64,000 bases of DNA from Patagioenas fasciata (lineage: Eukaryota > Chordata > Aves > Columbiformes > Columbidae), in contig NC_092525.1 of assembly GCF_037038585.1 (NCBI RefSeq), positions 23,952,867-24,016,866 of the forward strand, in the 5' to 3' direction. Of the stretch, positions 22,086 to 33,400 are shown piece after piece. The notes under the pieces were generated by a model. That model had not been told where the DNA came from. It saw nothing but the letters and a program-made list of their open reading frames with translations, and did not search any database. The translations under genes were made by a program, and so were the position numbers. How positions within the stretch are numbered: the first letter of the stretch is position 1; every line of letters begins with the position of its first letter.

Positions 22086-25000
22086 TTCGCCCATGTAGTG
22101 GCTGTGTGCTCTGTAAGAGGGGTGCTGTGGGACTTGTTCATGAAATGCTGTCCACTTGCTTAAGGACCCCAGATGGCCTCAGGATCGAGCCACACACTGT
22201 GTGATGGCTCCATGTGTTTCTGCTCTAGGTGTGCACAGGGCCTGTCTGTGGCTGCCCAGCCCAGGAGCTGCCTGAGCCATGTGGAGCAGGAGCAGTCCCC
22301 AGGTGCTGCAGGCACCAGGGCTGGGGGATCCCCATGGGAAAGGGGTGGTGGGTGTTGTGCTGGTGCCTACCTGGGGACGTGGTCTTCCTGGCCTCAGGAG
22401 GAGGGTCCTACCCCACCCACAGCCTCACTGGGTCTGTGTCATGGCATTTGCAGAAACCAAGAGCATGGTGGCTCTTACCACAAGCCTCCTCTTGTTGTCT
22501 GCAGCTGTAATGGGGTTAAAGCAGAGGCATGCAGTGCTGCTGGACATGGGGCTGAGACTGCTGACCCACAGCCTCTCCAGCACCAAACAGCCTCCTGGCC
22601 ATGTCTCAGCCCCTGGCAGTGCCTGCTGGAAAGCCATGACCATGGGCAGCACTGAGGTCTTTGCTCCTGGATCTGAGATGGCGTTTTGCAGCCCTCAGTT
22701 GGGACAGGGAGGTCTCTTGCTGGGAGACAGCTGACTGTCACATCAGGAAAACCTGGTGTTTGTTGCTTTCACTCTGAGCAGCTGTATGAAAAGGCCAAAT
22801 AAGGTGGAGGTTACGGGTGAGGCAGGGCCAGGCTCCCGTGGTAGGGAAAGCAAATGTGCAGCATTACAAAGCAAGAGCTGACTCACAAGTGCTTTGCTCT
22901 TTCGTGTTTCAGGCTCTTTGTCCCACTGGAAGAACAGCACTGACAGATGTAGAAGATGTTGACTTCTAGGATGTTTCTAAAACGGTTTCCTAATCATATC
23001 TTTCCCTAACCTGAAGCACCCCATTTACATATTCAGATATACTTTACAATGCTCTCAGATATTTTTGTCTGTGGTTTCTGCATGCATTTCCTTAGAGACT
23101 TCTCCACATCTTACTGTCACATCAGCCTTCTTGGGGCTTGACCAAAACCCTCAGGGGTCAGGTACATGACTAATGCAAAAATCTTTGGTGCCAAAAGCAG
23201 CTTGACCTGATAAGCATCTTAAAACTTCCCACATGCTTGATGCCAAAAGGCTCTGCACCCACTAAGCACACGTCAGTGGGACAAACTCGACCAGGCTGTG
23301 CTGCCTCACCTCCCACCTGGTTAACGCAACAAATGTGGTGTTTATGTCAAAGGCTATTGCTGTTTGGCCACCACCACACTTCACAGCAAGCAAGGTCTTG
23401 TAGGATCTCTTGTCCTCCCGCTCCCCACACTGCCCTTGCCAGCACCCTCCCAGGGGTGCCAACACCCGTGGCTTGGTCCTGCTCTGCACTGCTGCTGGCA
23501 CCCAGCCGGCCCCTGGGGGCACTGGGACATGGCTTTCCTCTGCAAACTGGGCTTCAAAGCAAACTAGTGATAAAATCTCAGCAGCCTTGAGCATGCCAGT
23601 GAGACAGCATTTACCCTCAGCATTAAAAATAATGGCAAACACAAGCCTTGTCGTCCTCTGGGCATTCTCTGGCCCTTTTTGTGGGTGGTGGCTGCAGCTG
23701 GGGCAGGAGGCAGTGTGTTGCTGTTAGCAGTGTGCTGCTTGTGGCTGCCATTTGCTTCCAGCCCTGTCACAGATTTGCAGTGTACAGTGGTGGTTGCAGA
23801 TGGCTGTGCCTGCCCTGGGTGCATGGAGGGATGTAGGAACTGTGCAAGGTCTGTGCAATTCTGTGCAAAAAGCTCCTTCAGGCTTTTCTGTTTCTCTGCC
23901 TGCCCTGCAACAGGCACACTCACGGAGACAGCATTGAGCCCCAGGACTTGCTGTCAGGATCCTCCCCCCTGAGCTCTATGCTTGCACAAGTCATGCTCCC
24001 TGCCTGCTCCAGTCTTGATGCTGTGAGGCTGGGCAGTTCAGGGGTGGGTCACATCCACAAGGAGCCTTGGTCAAAGAAAATACATAATAAACTGATTTTT
24101 TAAAACTTGCTTCAGTCTTTGGAGAGAAAGCAGAAACAGCTGTATTGCATTTAGATAGGAAATCTGCGCCTGAGCCCAGCACTCTTCTCTGATGCGCAGC
24201 GTGGCCCAGCAGCAGGGAGGTGGGCTGCCAGCAGACATCATCTTTTCCCCATTCAACAGTAAATCTCTGGGGCCTGGAGCATGAGCCATGCAGACAGGCA
24301 GCAGTGTGGCTTCCAGTGCCACTCATCTGCGATGCTCTTGGCTTTGAGCCCCGGTGGTAGCTGGGGACAGGCAGGGACCATCCCTTCCCTCGCAGGGCGG
24401 TCATGTCCTGGCTGTGCTGCTCCTACAACAGGGTTGACGGTGAAAGCAGAATGCTCAGGGCAAATCCCGGCTTTGTGAGGGGAGCAGCCAAGGAATGCTG
24501 GCTCGGTGTGCCCTACCAGCTGCTCCCACCGCTCGAGGCAGAGCACAGACCCTGGGGAGGTGGCTGGCAGCCCCCATGTCCTGTCTGGTCACCAGTCAGC
24601 AGTCACAGGGATGTCACTGCCATCACAGGTGGGGTCAGGCACAGCCCAGCCCCCAGGTGCCCATCTGGGACAACAAAGTATGTTGGGTGATCTCCAGCCT
24701 GCTGATGCTCAGCTTGAAGGTGCCCTGCTTTGGTGAACTGAAACCACCATTGCTGACCCCAGAGGGAGAGGCTGTGCTTCCTCTACCATTATTCCGGAAG
24801 CTTGGTCTGAGATCACTGAAGTTTGTGGCTTGCTGAGCCTTGGTTGCTATAAACACTTAATCACTGTGACAAGAAAGACAAACATCACCGGTTCCTCTGA
24901 GGGCTGGGTGCGGATGAGCCCCAACGCCCTGGGTAGGGAAGCAGAAGAGGTTTTGACAAAGGACAGGAACAGGATAGATTCAGAAACAAAACGGTTGCTG

Positions 25001-27199
25001 TTCCCTGCCCTGGCTCTGCAGCTTTCTGTACAGAACAACAAAGGAGAGGGGGACACAAAAAGGGGTCTTTCAGCTGATCTATAAGAGGTGGGGGTGTTAC
25101 TTGAACCCCCAGTGGAGGCAAAATGCAGGCAGGAGGGGCAGGTGTGGGTTGCCTGGCCCTGCATCATCCTCCCAGCACAGATGGGACAGACATTAATCCG
25201 AAGCAGGGAACAGATGTGTCCCTGAGCTCACAGCTGGCAAGGGGGACGGCTGAGGCTGGAAGCCTCACAGCAGAGTTCTGCCCTCAGCATCGCTCCCCAG
25301 GGCCATCCTTAGTGAAAGCAACAGTCACAGCATGGGGACAGGGCCGTGTCCTGCCAGCATGGCCGTGGCTGCCAGCTGCAGCTCACATCTGGAGCTGGAG
25401 GGGGGACAGGTTCAATACTGCTTTGCTGACATGCCGGCAGGGCCACTGACACTCCCCAGCCAGCTCTGATGGAGACACTGACATCACACCTCCAGTGTGG
25501 TGATTTTGTGTCTCAACACTGCTTTGGGTATTTTTAAGGCTGATTTGTGTTAAGCTCAAAGCGCTCAGGTATCTTTTAGGTCAAGAAAATGTTTGCACAT
25601 CTCCAAACACCTCAGAAACCTGTCTTTTTATCCGGACAATGGCAAGAGGGCCTGTGCAGCTGTTGTTGGGCAGCAGGAGCCCTGCAAGATCATGCATCAA
25701 GCTGGGACTTCCCAGCTCAGCTCTGCAACCACTGCGGGTTGGGAAACCCCCGTCCCACCAGCGGAAACAGCTTTGCAAAGGTGGCACAGAGGAGGTCAAA
25801 CCTCATTCCTGGTGGGGAACATCATCCCCAGCAAATACTGCAGCAGCTGAAGATACTGAAGGCAGAGGGGCTCCGCGTAAGGGAGATGACCAGGGGTGTA
25901 ACGAGAAGCAGCTGAGACCAGGAATCATGGTACTGGAGACTGAGGCCTAATCAGTGAGCAAGGAGAGGAGGGGATGGGCTGTTCCACCATCACCTTGTTC
26001 CCAGTGCTGATGATCCAGTGTTGGAGTGGAGTGGGGTGTGAAGAGAATTGGGGATGTTTGCCAGGTCCTGGGTGGCTTTCCCCAGCAAGGAGACTGAGAA
26101 GAAAAGTTGGCATCCAGTGCTAGAGTTGTATTTTACTTTTACTCCTCCTGTGTTATTTTCCAGGAAACAGGAAGAGTTTCCAAGGGAGAAGGTACAAGAT
26201 CTTCCCACTGAAGTGTCTGTCTTCTGTGGGTCTTGGGTTAAAGGCTCATGGACGAAGAGGGCAGAGGGAGTTTCCCTCAGTGCACAGGAACGTCAGCTTG
26301 GCTGTGTAAGTAAAAAGGAAAGGGTGAAACCCTGGAGAACAGAGAATTGCGAGATCTCAGGTCTTTTTTTCTAATCCTTCCCAAGTCAGTTATTGTGCTG
26401 AAAGTGCAGATCATGTATCAGAGGACCTGAGACGCCAACGCCTACAGTAAGCATCCAACTGCTGGGAGCTGACCTTGAACTTCGGAGCTACAGCCCCCAC
26501 ACGGGCCTGCTGCAGACTAATTAATTCACTGTGTTGAGGAAAACCTGCACTAGAGTGCTTGTGTAACTATTATGGTCCCTCTCAGGGACGCCATGATCTG
26601 TAAGCATTGTGTGATGCGACTTGGCGTATTAAACGTGTGCTGGCCATCCCAGCAATGTCAGCCCCCCGGCACCCACTGGTGAGGATGGTGTCAGGAGGCA
26701 GCTCATTGCTCTCTGGCAAGGCGACGCTCCTTCCTGCCATCATGATGTTCGCCCTGTTGCAAGAGTGTGACTTTTCCTGCTTCAGTTAACCTGGTGTCGG
26801 GGCGTGGGGAGAGAGTGCATGTATAACCGAGCTAGGAGGGTGTTGGGAAGGAGCTGGGAACCTTTGCAATGAGAAACCGTGCAGCCTGACTGATCTGCTT
26901 GGGGTGTGAAATGCTATGGCCACCCAAAGCCTTTCTTGCACGGGCAAGGAAAGCAGCTGGTCGCCACTCCGATGGCTGCTCAGCTGCCGCTGCTGTGAGG
27001 AGAGAGAAGAGGAGTTCCGGCTGCCTGGTGCTGGCGGTGGAGTGTGGGAAGCACCGATGTACGGCCCGGGGGCCTGGCTGGGAGACAGGCTGGCTCCTGC
27101 CCGCGCCTTCATGGGGATAAAAGCATTAAAAAAAAAAATAATGAAAATAAAAGACCAAAGGGGTTGTTTTCCCAGGAGGAGAGCTCACATCTTCCCCTT

Positions 27200-27480
27200 G
27201 GCAAGGCTGGGCCGAGGTGACATCAGGAAGCCGTGCTGCTGCTGGGGCGAGCAGAGAGGGCTGTTATCACATACAATCTGTATGAGGCAATGGGACGCGG
27301 TTGTCATTGCTGGAAACGGCTGCAAACAGTGGGGCTGTCTGTGGCTGTGGGTTGCCATGGAGCGGGTGCAAACAGGCGCCCTCGGCCCCAGCTGAGTCAG
27401 CCGGGGAGGAAATCACCCTGGCTGACACATCCCGCGAAAAACGGCCGGCTGCACAGCGTCACGTGAACCCGGGGAACCAA
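27200..27480. promoter_or_regulatory. Candidate enhancer-like block with MARE/AP-1 palindrome
   Basis: A compact cluster of recognisable sites: TTATCA (GATA, reverse), a CCATGG E-box-like core, GCTGAGTCAGC at 27391-27401 (an 11 bp perfect palindrome that is the core of a Maf recognition element and contains AP-1/NF-E2 TGAGTCA), and CACGTG at about 27461. No coding potential is recognised. Function is inferred only from motif density. Confidence 0.3.
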
Positions 27481-28822
27481 GACAGGGTGAAGCCTGATGA
27501 CCTGTCCCCAGGAGCATCACTGGCCTCTCAGAGACCACCTGGACTTTCCCTTCCCATGGTGGTCCCCACGGCTGCTACCATTGTGGAATCAATCCACAGC
27601 TCAGCTCCTCTCAAAAATGCCTGGGTGCTGGGACAGAGCTGGGGGCCTAGAGAAACAGCTGGGCAGGACAAGCTGAGCTTTTGGAGGCTTCCACTGGTCT
27701 CCTGGGGCTTCACACATACACACGGTGACATCAGAATGGTGTGCTGATGTCAGACAGTCATGGCTTGTTTGCATCTGTCAGTGTCCACGGCCTGGGGCTT
27801 GGAAGGAGGAAGGTGAGAGTGGCTGGGATGCAGCAGGGCAGGGGCTCTGCCATCCCTGCTGGGACAGCATGCCAGGTCTGTCACACTGTCAGCTCCTTTG
27901 TCTGTGCACAGCACAAGGCCCAGCAGCAGGAAACCATCGCCTTCCCTTCAGCTTCTCCCACCCTGGGAAAATCACCCAGACAGCCAGCAGAGGAGATAAG
28001 TGGGGTGTCGTGTACCAGGACAGAGCCCCTGTTGCACCATGACATACTGCTTGGCGTCTGACTCGCCTGTGGCCGGGTGCCAGCCCTCCACAGCGCCAGG
28101 CGGCTTGTGTCAGCTGCACCCACGGGCTGTGTGCTGGGGGCTTGGGGACCAGGGGCTGCTGGCCAGGAGGGCCGCCAGCCCGGCTCTAGGACGCTGTAGG
28201 GCTGGTCTGGCTGGCGGGATGGAGACGTGGCACAGGGGCTCTTGGTGTGCTGGAATGGTTTGCATCCCAGCTGCTGCCCCTGTTCTGGGGGATGATGCTC
28301 GCTGTCTGGGGATTGGTGTGTTGGCCAGGGGCACAGGAGCCCAGAGAGGGGGATGATGGGCAGAACCACCTCCTGGTGTGTGCACTGGGTGCTGTAGGAG
28401 AGCCCTTGTCTCCGCAGCTGCCCTGGGGAGAAAAGGCCTAGACAGAGGAATGTGTGTGGGGACAGGGGTGTCTCTGAGCAGGGTTTATGGAGTGGTCAGG
28501 AAAACACAGGAAATTGGCTCCAGCTGAAGGTCCTCCTGCCCGGAGACTGCAGCACGGACCGGAAAATAGACAAGCGATGTGTCATGGAGGGACCAGACAG
28601 CGCCTGATAGCAGCAAGGTATGGAACGTTGAGAAGGATGCCAAAGACAGCAGAGGATTATCCAGGTCCGATAAGGCTTTGGGCAATGAAAAAGGACTTTA
28701 TGGGCCGTTGGGAACCAAAGGCAAGGAACCGTATGGAGGTGCCAAACCTGTTAGGAAGGAGAGCAAAGAAGTGGATAGAGATTGCTGAGTTGGAGCTGGA
28801 CAAGGCATGAGGAAAATGATTT

Positions 28823-28960
28823 CCAGGCCATTAGGAAAGAAGGAGGATGTGAGACAACAGCTGCTAGAGGAGATATTTTAAAAATCCTTAAGCCTGGATA
28901 ACTCACACCCAAGGGTCCTTTCAGGGCTGGCTGGAGCAGCAGCCAGGATCCATGGGACTG
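28823..28960 (+). mobile_element. Old CR1/L3-like LINE reverse-transcriptase remnant
   Basis: Conceptual translation with one stop gives EDVRQQLLEEIF and then, in the same frame, LDNSHPRVLSGLAG. These match in order the conserved segment before the CR1-clade reverse-transcriptase fingers (EDVRxxLL...IFKS...DNxHPRVLxELA). It is short, with a stop between the blocks, so decayed and non-functional. Flanking limits are uncertain. Confidence 0.55.
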
Positions 28961-30052
28961 GGAGAGCATTGTGCGAGATCCATAGAACACTAACGCAACA
29001 TTCGGCGTTGGGAAGGGCTGCGCTTCTTGGCTCGAGGGTGGGAGGCAGGAGAGGCAGCAACTAGAGGGGAAGGGGGCAAATACAGTTCACGCTAGCAAGC
29101 GGACTTTGCTGAAGGTCTCATCGGACCAACACTATTTCTCTCCTCATTGCGAGCAGCCATTTGGCTGTACAAGGCCGTTCCATAGCTGGAAGGAATTTCA
29201 CATGTTGTTTCATGGTGTTCAGATGCTGGAAATAAAAGAGAAAAGCAGCATGCTAGATCCATAGGTAACACATTAAATGGGTTATGATCTGGTTAGTTGG
29301 CCAATAAGCCATCAGTGGAGGTTTTGAGCATGGGCAGAGGCATCCCTGGTTCAGCAGGGTCGCTGCTGTGATGACGGAGAGGCCCAGTCTCCCTGGTATC
29401 TACTGGTTGTGGACCCCCTGTGCTGCCCGCGGTGGGAATGTGTCTCAAGGCCAGGTTTCAGCCATGCAAACCCCAGCCAAGAGGTAGACTTTTTCTCTCA
29501 GTGACTCAAGCTGTCTCCCAAACGGCAGAACTGTTTCTCCCCGCTTGCCTCCCCAAGGATTAATCCCTGGGATTGCTTCAATTAAAGAGCTTATAAGCCT
29601 GGAGACCTGAGCTGCCTCCATCACACACTGCTGAACAGAGAAGAAGGCAGGAAGCAGGATTGGAGCTGATCCCCTGCTGCCAAAACCCTGCACTCTCCCA
29701 TTGCCAGAGAAATGATTTCTTGTCCTGACAGCATCAGAGCTGTATTTGTAGAAAAGCCAAAATGGGTTTTATAATGACTCTTTCAGGCAGGGAGGGTGGG
29801 GGAAGCTTGTAGGGCTTGCTGGGGGTTTTTGGCTGGGTGGGAGATGTGGCCGTGGCTCAGGGTGAACCTGCCTTGCCTCGCGTGGGCAGCAAGAGATGAC
29901 CTGCATGCTCATTGTCCCCTGGGCTGTGGGTCACTGCCCAGGGCAGGCAAGCAGTGGGCTCCCTGCCTTAAGGCATGAGCGCGGGCAGGATAAATCACGG
30001 GAAGATCAGTCGGTTGTGAGAAGCCAGAGAGAAAGCCCCGGGGACACCCCCC

Positions 30053-30120
30053 GGGCGGTGTCACGGCTCGGGGCGGTGTCACAGCTCCGGGTGGTGTCAC
30101 AGCTCCGGGTGGTGTCACAC
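30053..30120. repeat. About 3.5 copies of a 19 bp unit upstream of TEDC1
   Basis: Units of the form GGGYGGTGTCACRGCTCCG follow one another directly, ending 150 bp before the TEDC1 start codon. Each contains GTGTCAC. Confidence 0.8.
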
Positions 30121-30175
30121 GCGTGTCGCCCCCACGCGGCGCAGGAGCCGCCGCTGCAGTGCTTCCTCCCAGTGG

Positions 30176-30187
30176 CCAGGGGGCGCT
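30176..30187 (+). promoter_or_regulatory. CTCF core motif
   Basis: CCAGGGGGCGCT is an exact match to the twelve central bases of the vertebrate CTCF motif. It lies at the upstream edge of the TEDC1 CpG island. Confidence 0.55.
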
Positions 30188-30223
30188 GCAGCGGCCGAGC
30201 TCAGCGGAAGGGCGGGGCCGCTC

Positions 30224-30235
30224 CGCGCATGCGCC
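30224..30235. promoter_or_regulatory. NRF1-like site
   Basis: CGCGCATGCGCC matches the NRF1 consensus YGCGCAYGCGCR at 11 of 12 positions. Its ATG (30229) is in frame with TEDC1, but as it lies in the likely promoter it is probably not the start codon. Confidence 0.45.
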
Positions 30236-30273
30236 CGCTGCGCGCCGGCAGAGGCGGGAAGCGGCGGAGCGCG

Positions 30274-30414
30274 ATGCGGCGGCAGCCCCAGGAGCAGCAG
30301 CAGTCGGGCCGGGCGCTGCCGGGTGCCGTAGGAGCGCTGTGCCGGGCCTTGCCGCCCCATGCCCGGCCGGCCCCGGACACCCTCCGCCGCGCCAGGTTCG
30401 ACCGGCCGCAGGCG
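30274..30414 (+). CDS. TEDC1: TEDC1 exon 1
   Basis: 47 whole codons from ATG to the donor GTGAGC. It starts MRRQPQEQQQSGRALPG and ends ARFDRPQA. It is GC-rich, inside the CpG island. Confidence 0.88.
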
Positions 30415-33400
30415 GTGAGCGCGAGCCGCACCGGGACACCCTTTGCTGGCGGCCCCCGCTGTTCCTCCGCACCCCCGGGGGCACAGGGATGGGACAGCTG
30501 ATCGGGAGATGCCTCTGTGGGCGGCAGAAATCCCCGTGTGTGGGGACACCGTGACAGGGACAGCGGCGTGGGGCCGGGTGGGGGTTCTACGTGGGCCCCG
30601 CGCTCTGGACGCAGCACACTCGCTGCTCTTGGAAGGGATTTGCCTTATCGTGGTTTTAACTGAAAGCTCCGTGCGTCATTGAACACATTTGTAGTGTCAC
30701 CTGAGGTTTGCCGCCCTGTACACCAGCCTGGGGCTTTACAGGGTGGTTCTTGTGAGGCTTCCAGCTCACGCACAGGGTGCTCCACTTGCTCACTGATTTT
30801 GAGCATGCTATGAATGCTGGCTAAAATCCCAACTGTAAGAATCAATGTTTCAGTTTGTCAGTGTGGCCAAGAAGCTATATCCAGTTCTAACTCACTGTGT
30901 GCTGCCTCTTGCCTGTTGAGTTTTTGATACTTCCAAGTGCTTGGTTTTTGATACTTCAGGTGCTTGTTGGATCATGGGCAAGTTGTACCATATGTGGTTA
31001 TATCAGAGCAGATATTTTGGAAGCCATGCTCCTGTGTGTGTGTTCCCCAAAGAAGAAATGCTGGGTTTTGCTGTACAGACAGCATTATTAGCCCTCTCTA
31101 AGTGCACCTTGCTGGAGGTGGTGTTCATGTGGCAGCTGATATGTGAACCTACCTGATTTGACAGTGTTGGCAGGATGCAGGTTTACTCTTGCATGTAACA
31201 GCTGATGCTCAGGTATGGGTCTAATTGGCTAATTAGCACTAATTACATGGCAGATATTTTTCTTGCAGATCTTCCACTATCCCTTTCTTTCTTTTGCAGA
31301 GCCTGGATTTCTGGAGATTGCTTTATGGTCTTCTGAAGCAAATCCATGGAGGCAAGTGGGCAGAGTCTGATGCCATAGGTAACCTAGTCAGTCTGTCTGA
31401 CTGTGCAAGTTCTGTCTGTCCCAGGGAAGTACTGGGACTGGTTTTGTAGCACTTTTTATTTGGCTTCTTACTCCCTGTCAGGAATGCTCCATTTTGAGTA
31501 CCTGTGCCACTGACTTACTGTTACATCACAGATATGCAGGCAGGTTTACTCCTCTTTGGCTTGGTTTGTCCAGGAAACTGGGATGTTTTTGTCTGCTGGG
31601 GCTTTTGCTTCCCTTTGACATTTTACTGCAGGTAAATCTCTACAATGATCTTGTGCATTGTCAGCATCTGCAAAGATAGTTACAGAAATAGATTTGTTTT
31701 TCCCTTGATTCTTTCCCCATTCCACTTATGATGCATGATTCTGTGGTTAATTTTCTATCAAGTCCTATGTCAGGGCTGTGAATTATAGCATATGAACCAT
31801 AAAGGCATTGTTTTGGATTGGAGTTCTAGACAAAATAAAAAGTAAGATGTGTGTGAATATTTTAGAGGGACCATGAATATCTCTATGGACAGAGCCACTG
31901 TTCCAGGGAGAAGCTGGATTCATGTTGACTTCTCACAGTGGCAGAGCACTAGTCACTTCTTAAATATATGCTATTCCACGAATAGTAGTACCCCCCAGAC
32001 TTTTCTCTTGAAAAATGTCTGTCTAGAGCCCGTTCAGTGTCAGAGGAAGTGGATAGAGGTCTCCTCAGACCAAAACCACTTAAGATCCACTTTTGCCCTT
32101 GAAGGCAAAAAAACCTAAACAACACCTTTATCCTCTGAAGGGCTGGGAATCTAATGGCTCTGTAAATGGAGTTAAAAAAGGCTAAGCATTGTGGACAGTA
32201 TCTCTCAAGGAACATGGAACACAACTAGCATAGTTTTCCTGGGAGCTCAGCAGGCAATCAGCATGGGTCTGTGTTACTCACAGGACTGTTTTTCATTTGA
32301 CTGTTTTTGCTTATCCACAATCTGTTGTGTATGGTAATTTGATTTATTGGCTGTCTCCTACAGCTTTGTGGAGGTGGTCCTGCACGAGTGCACCCTCATT
32401 GAATCCTGGCTGCTCCCTTATTAATTACTTGTAGCGCTTGAGGTTTCCCTGTGCATGTGGCAGGTTGGTGGCTCTAGAGAGAGCACGCTCAGCCCCTGCT
32501 GGTAGATTGTGAGGTAGGAATGTGTGGTTCTGCCCAGAACTGCTGAGCTGATTTTCAAGAAACTTGTTTGTTCTCAGTGATTAAAGCTGAAACTCTGGTC
32601 AGATAGCTGTACAGTTTTTCAAATTACACTAATTACCTTTGCTTGGCCAAGTCAATGAGTTGTCTGCTGTGAGCACAATCAATATTTTACTGCCTCTCTA
32701 CTCTGTCCCTGCTCTGGAGCACTTATGGTCTTTCAGTTATTTACTTCATGGAAATTAAGTGGAAACCTTGGGCATAGGGACTAAATAACTTTCTCAGGTT
32801 TGTGCAGGATCCTGTAGCACCACAAGGAATTGAAATAGATTCCTTCAATCCATGTCTAGTGCTTTAGTTCATGGACCAGGCTTTCCTTTCTTTGCTGTTT
32901 TTGTACAACCTCTTAATTATTGTAGCTAAAACAAGGAGAGCAGCAGTTGCCAGATCTCAGAGGAAGGCTGTGAAGACTCCTTCAGTGTGAGGGTTACTGT
33001 GTGTACAGGAACAGCTTTCTGGAAAAGAGATGTCATACTCGAATGGCCATGCAACCTTTCTTTTTTTTTTAGGCTAAAAGCTTTTCCAAAGGAAATGTTG
33101 AGCTTTGGCCTGTAGTCTGCCTGTGTTGTTTCTTCTCACTACTCTGTAGAGTGAGACCTTCCTTTCAAGGACTGCGTGCCAGATGTTGGACCATTTGCAG
33201 TTGTGAGGTGCTTAGGAGAAAGCAGTGCGTTGCAAGGACAGAATACTTGTACAGATTTTGCCCATGGAAAAGGACAGATATTTCCAGAAAACTTTTCCTT
33301 AATCTGGGAAATCCTTTTGTCAAGTGACTTTCAAAGTTTCACCCCAGTGTGTATTTCTGTTTCAAGTAACTAGTTTTCATTAGTCAATTTTTTATCTGCT

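Larger units (their letters stand above)
22086..30052. other. CRIP1-TEDC1 intergenic region
   Basis: About 8 kb, GC-rich, with no gene I can support. It contains an old LINE reverse-transcriptase remnant at 28823-28960 and a regulatory-looking block at 27200-27480. An A-rich run lies at 27127-27160. The open frames here lack splice sites, family motifs and a codon bias I could trust. Confidence 0.6.
30120..30490 (+). promoter_or_regulatory. TEDC1: TEDC1 CpG-island promoter
   Basis: Dense CpG stretch across the TEDC1 5' end, with no TATA. It contains a CTCF core (30176-30187), an ETS-type CGGAAG followed by GGGCGGGG (about 30204-30217), and an NRF1-like palindrome (30224-30235). This is the usual make-up of a housekeeping promoter, which fits a centriole gene. 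Confidence 0.7.

Noticed and set aside
24086-24091. AATAAA as an alternative CRIP1 polyadenylation signal
   Set aside because: It lies 2 kb beyond a good signal, in AT-rich sequence with no evidence of an extended transcript.
29896-30617. Open frames of 140-200 codons on both strands around the TEDC1 start
   Set aside because: They arise from the CpG island. Only the frame from 30274 to 30414 joins to conserved TEDC1 exons.
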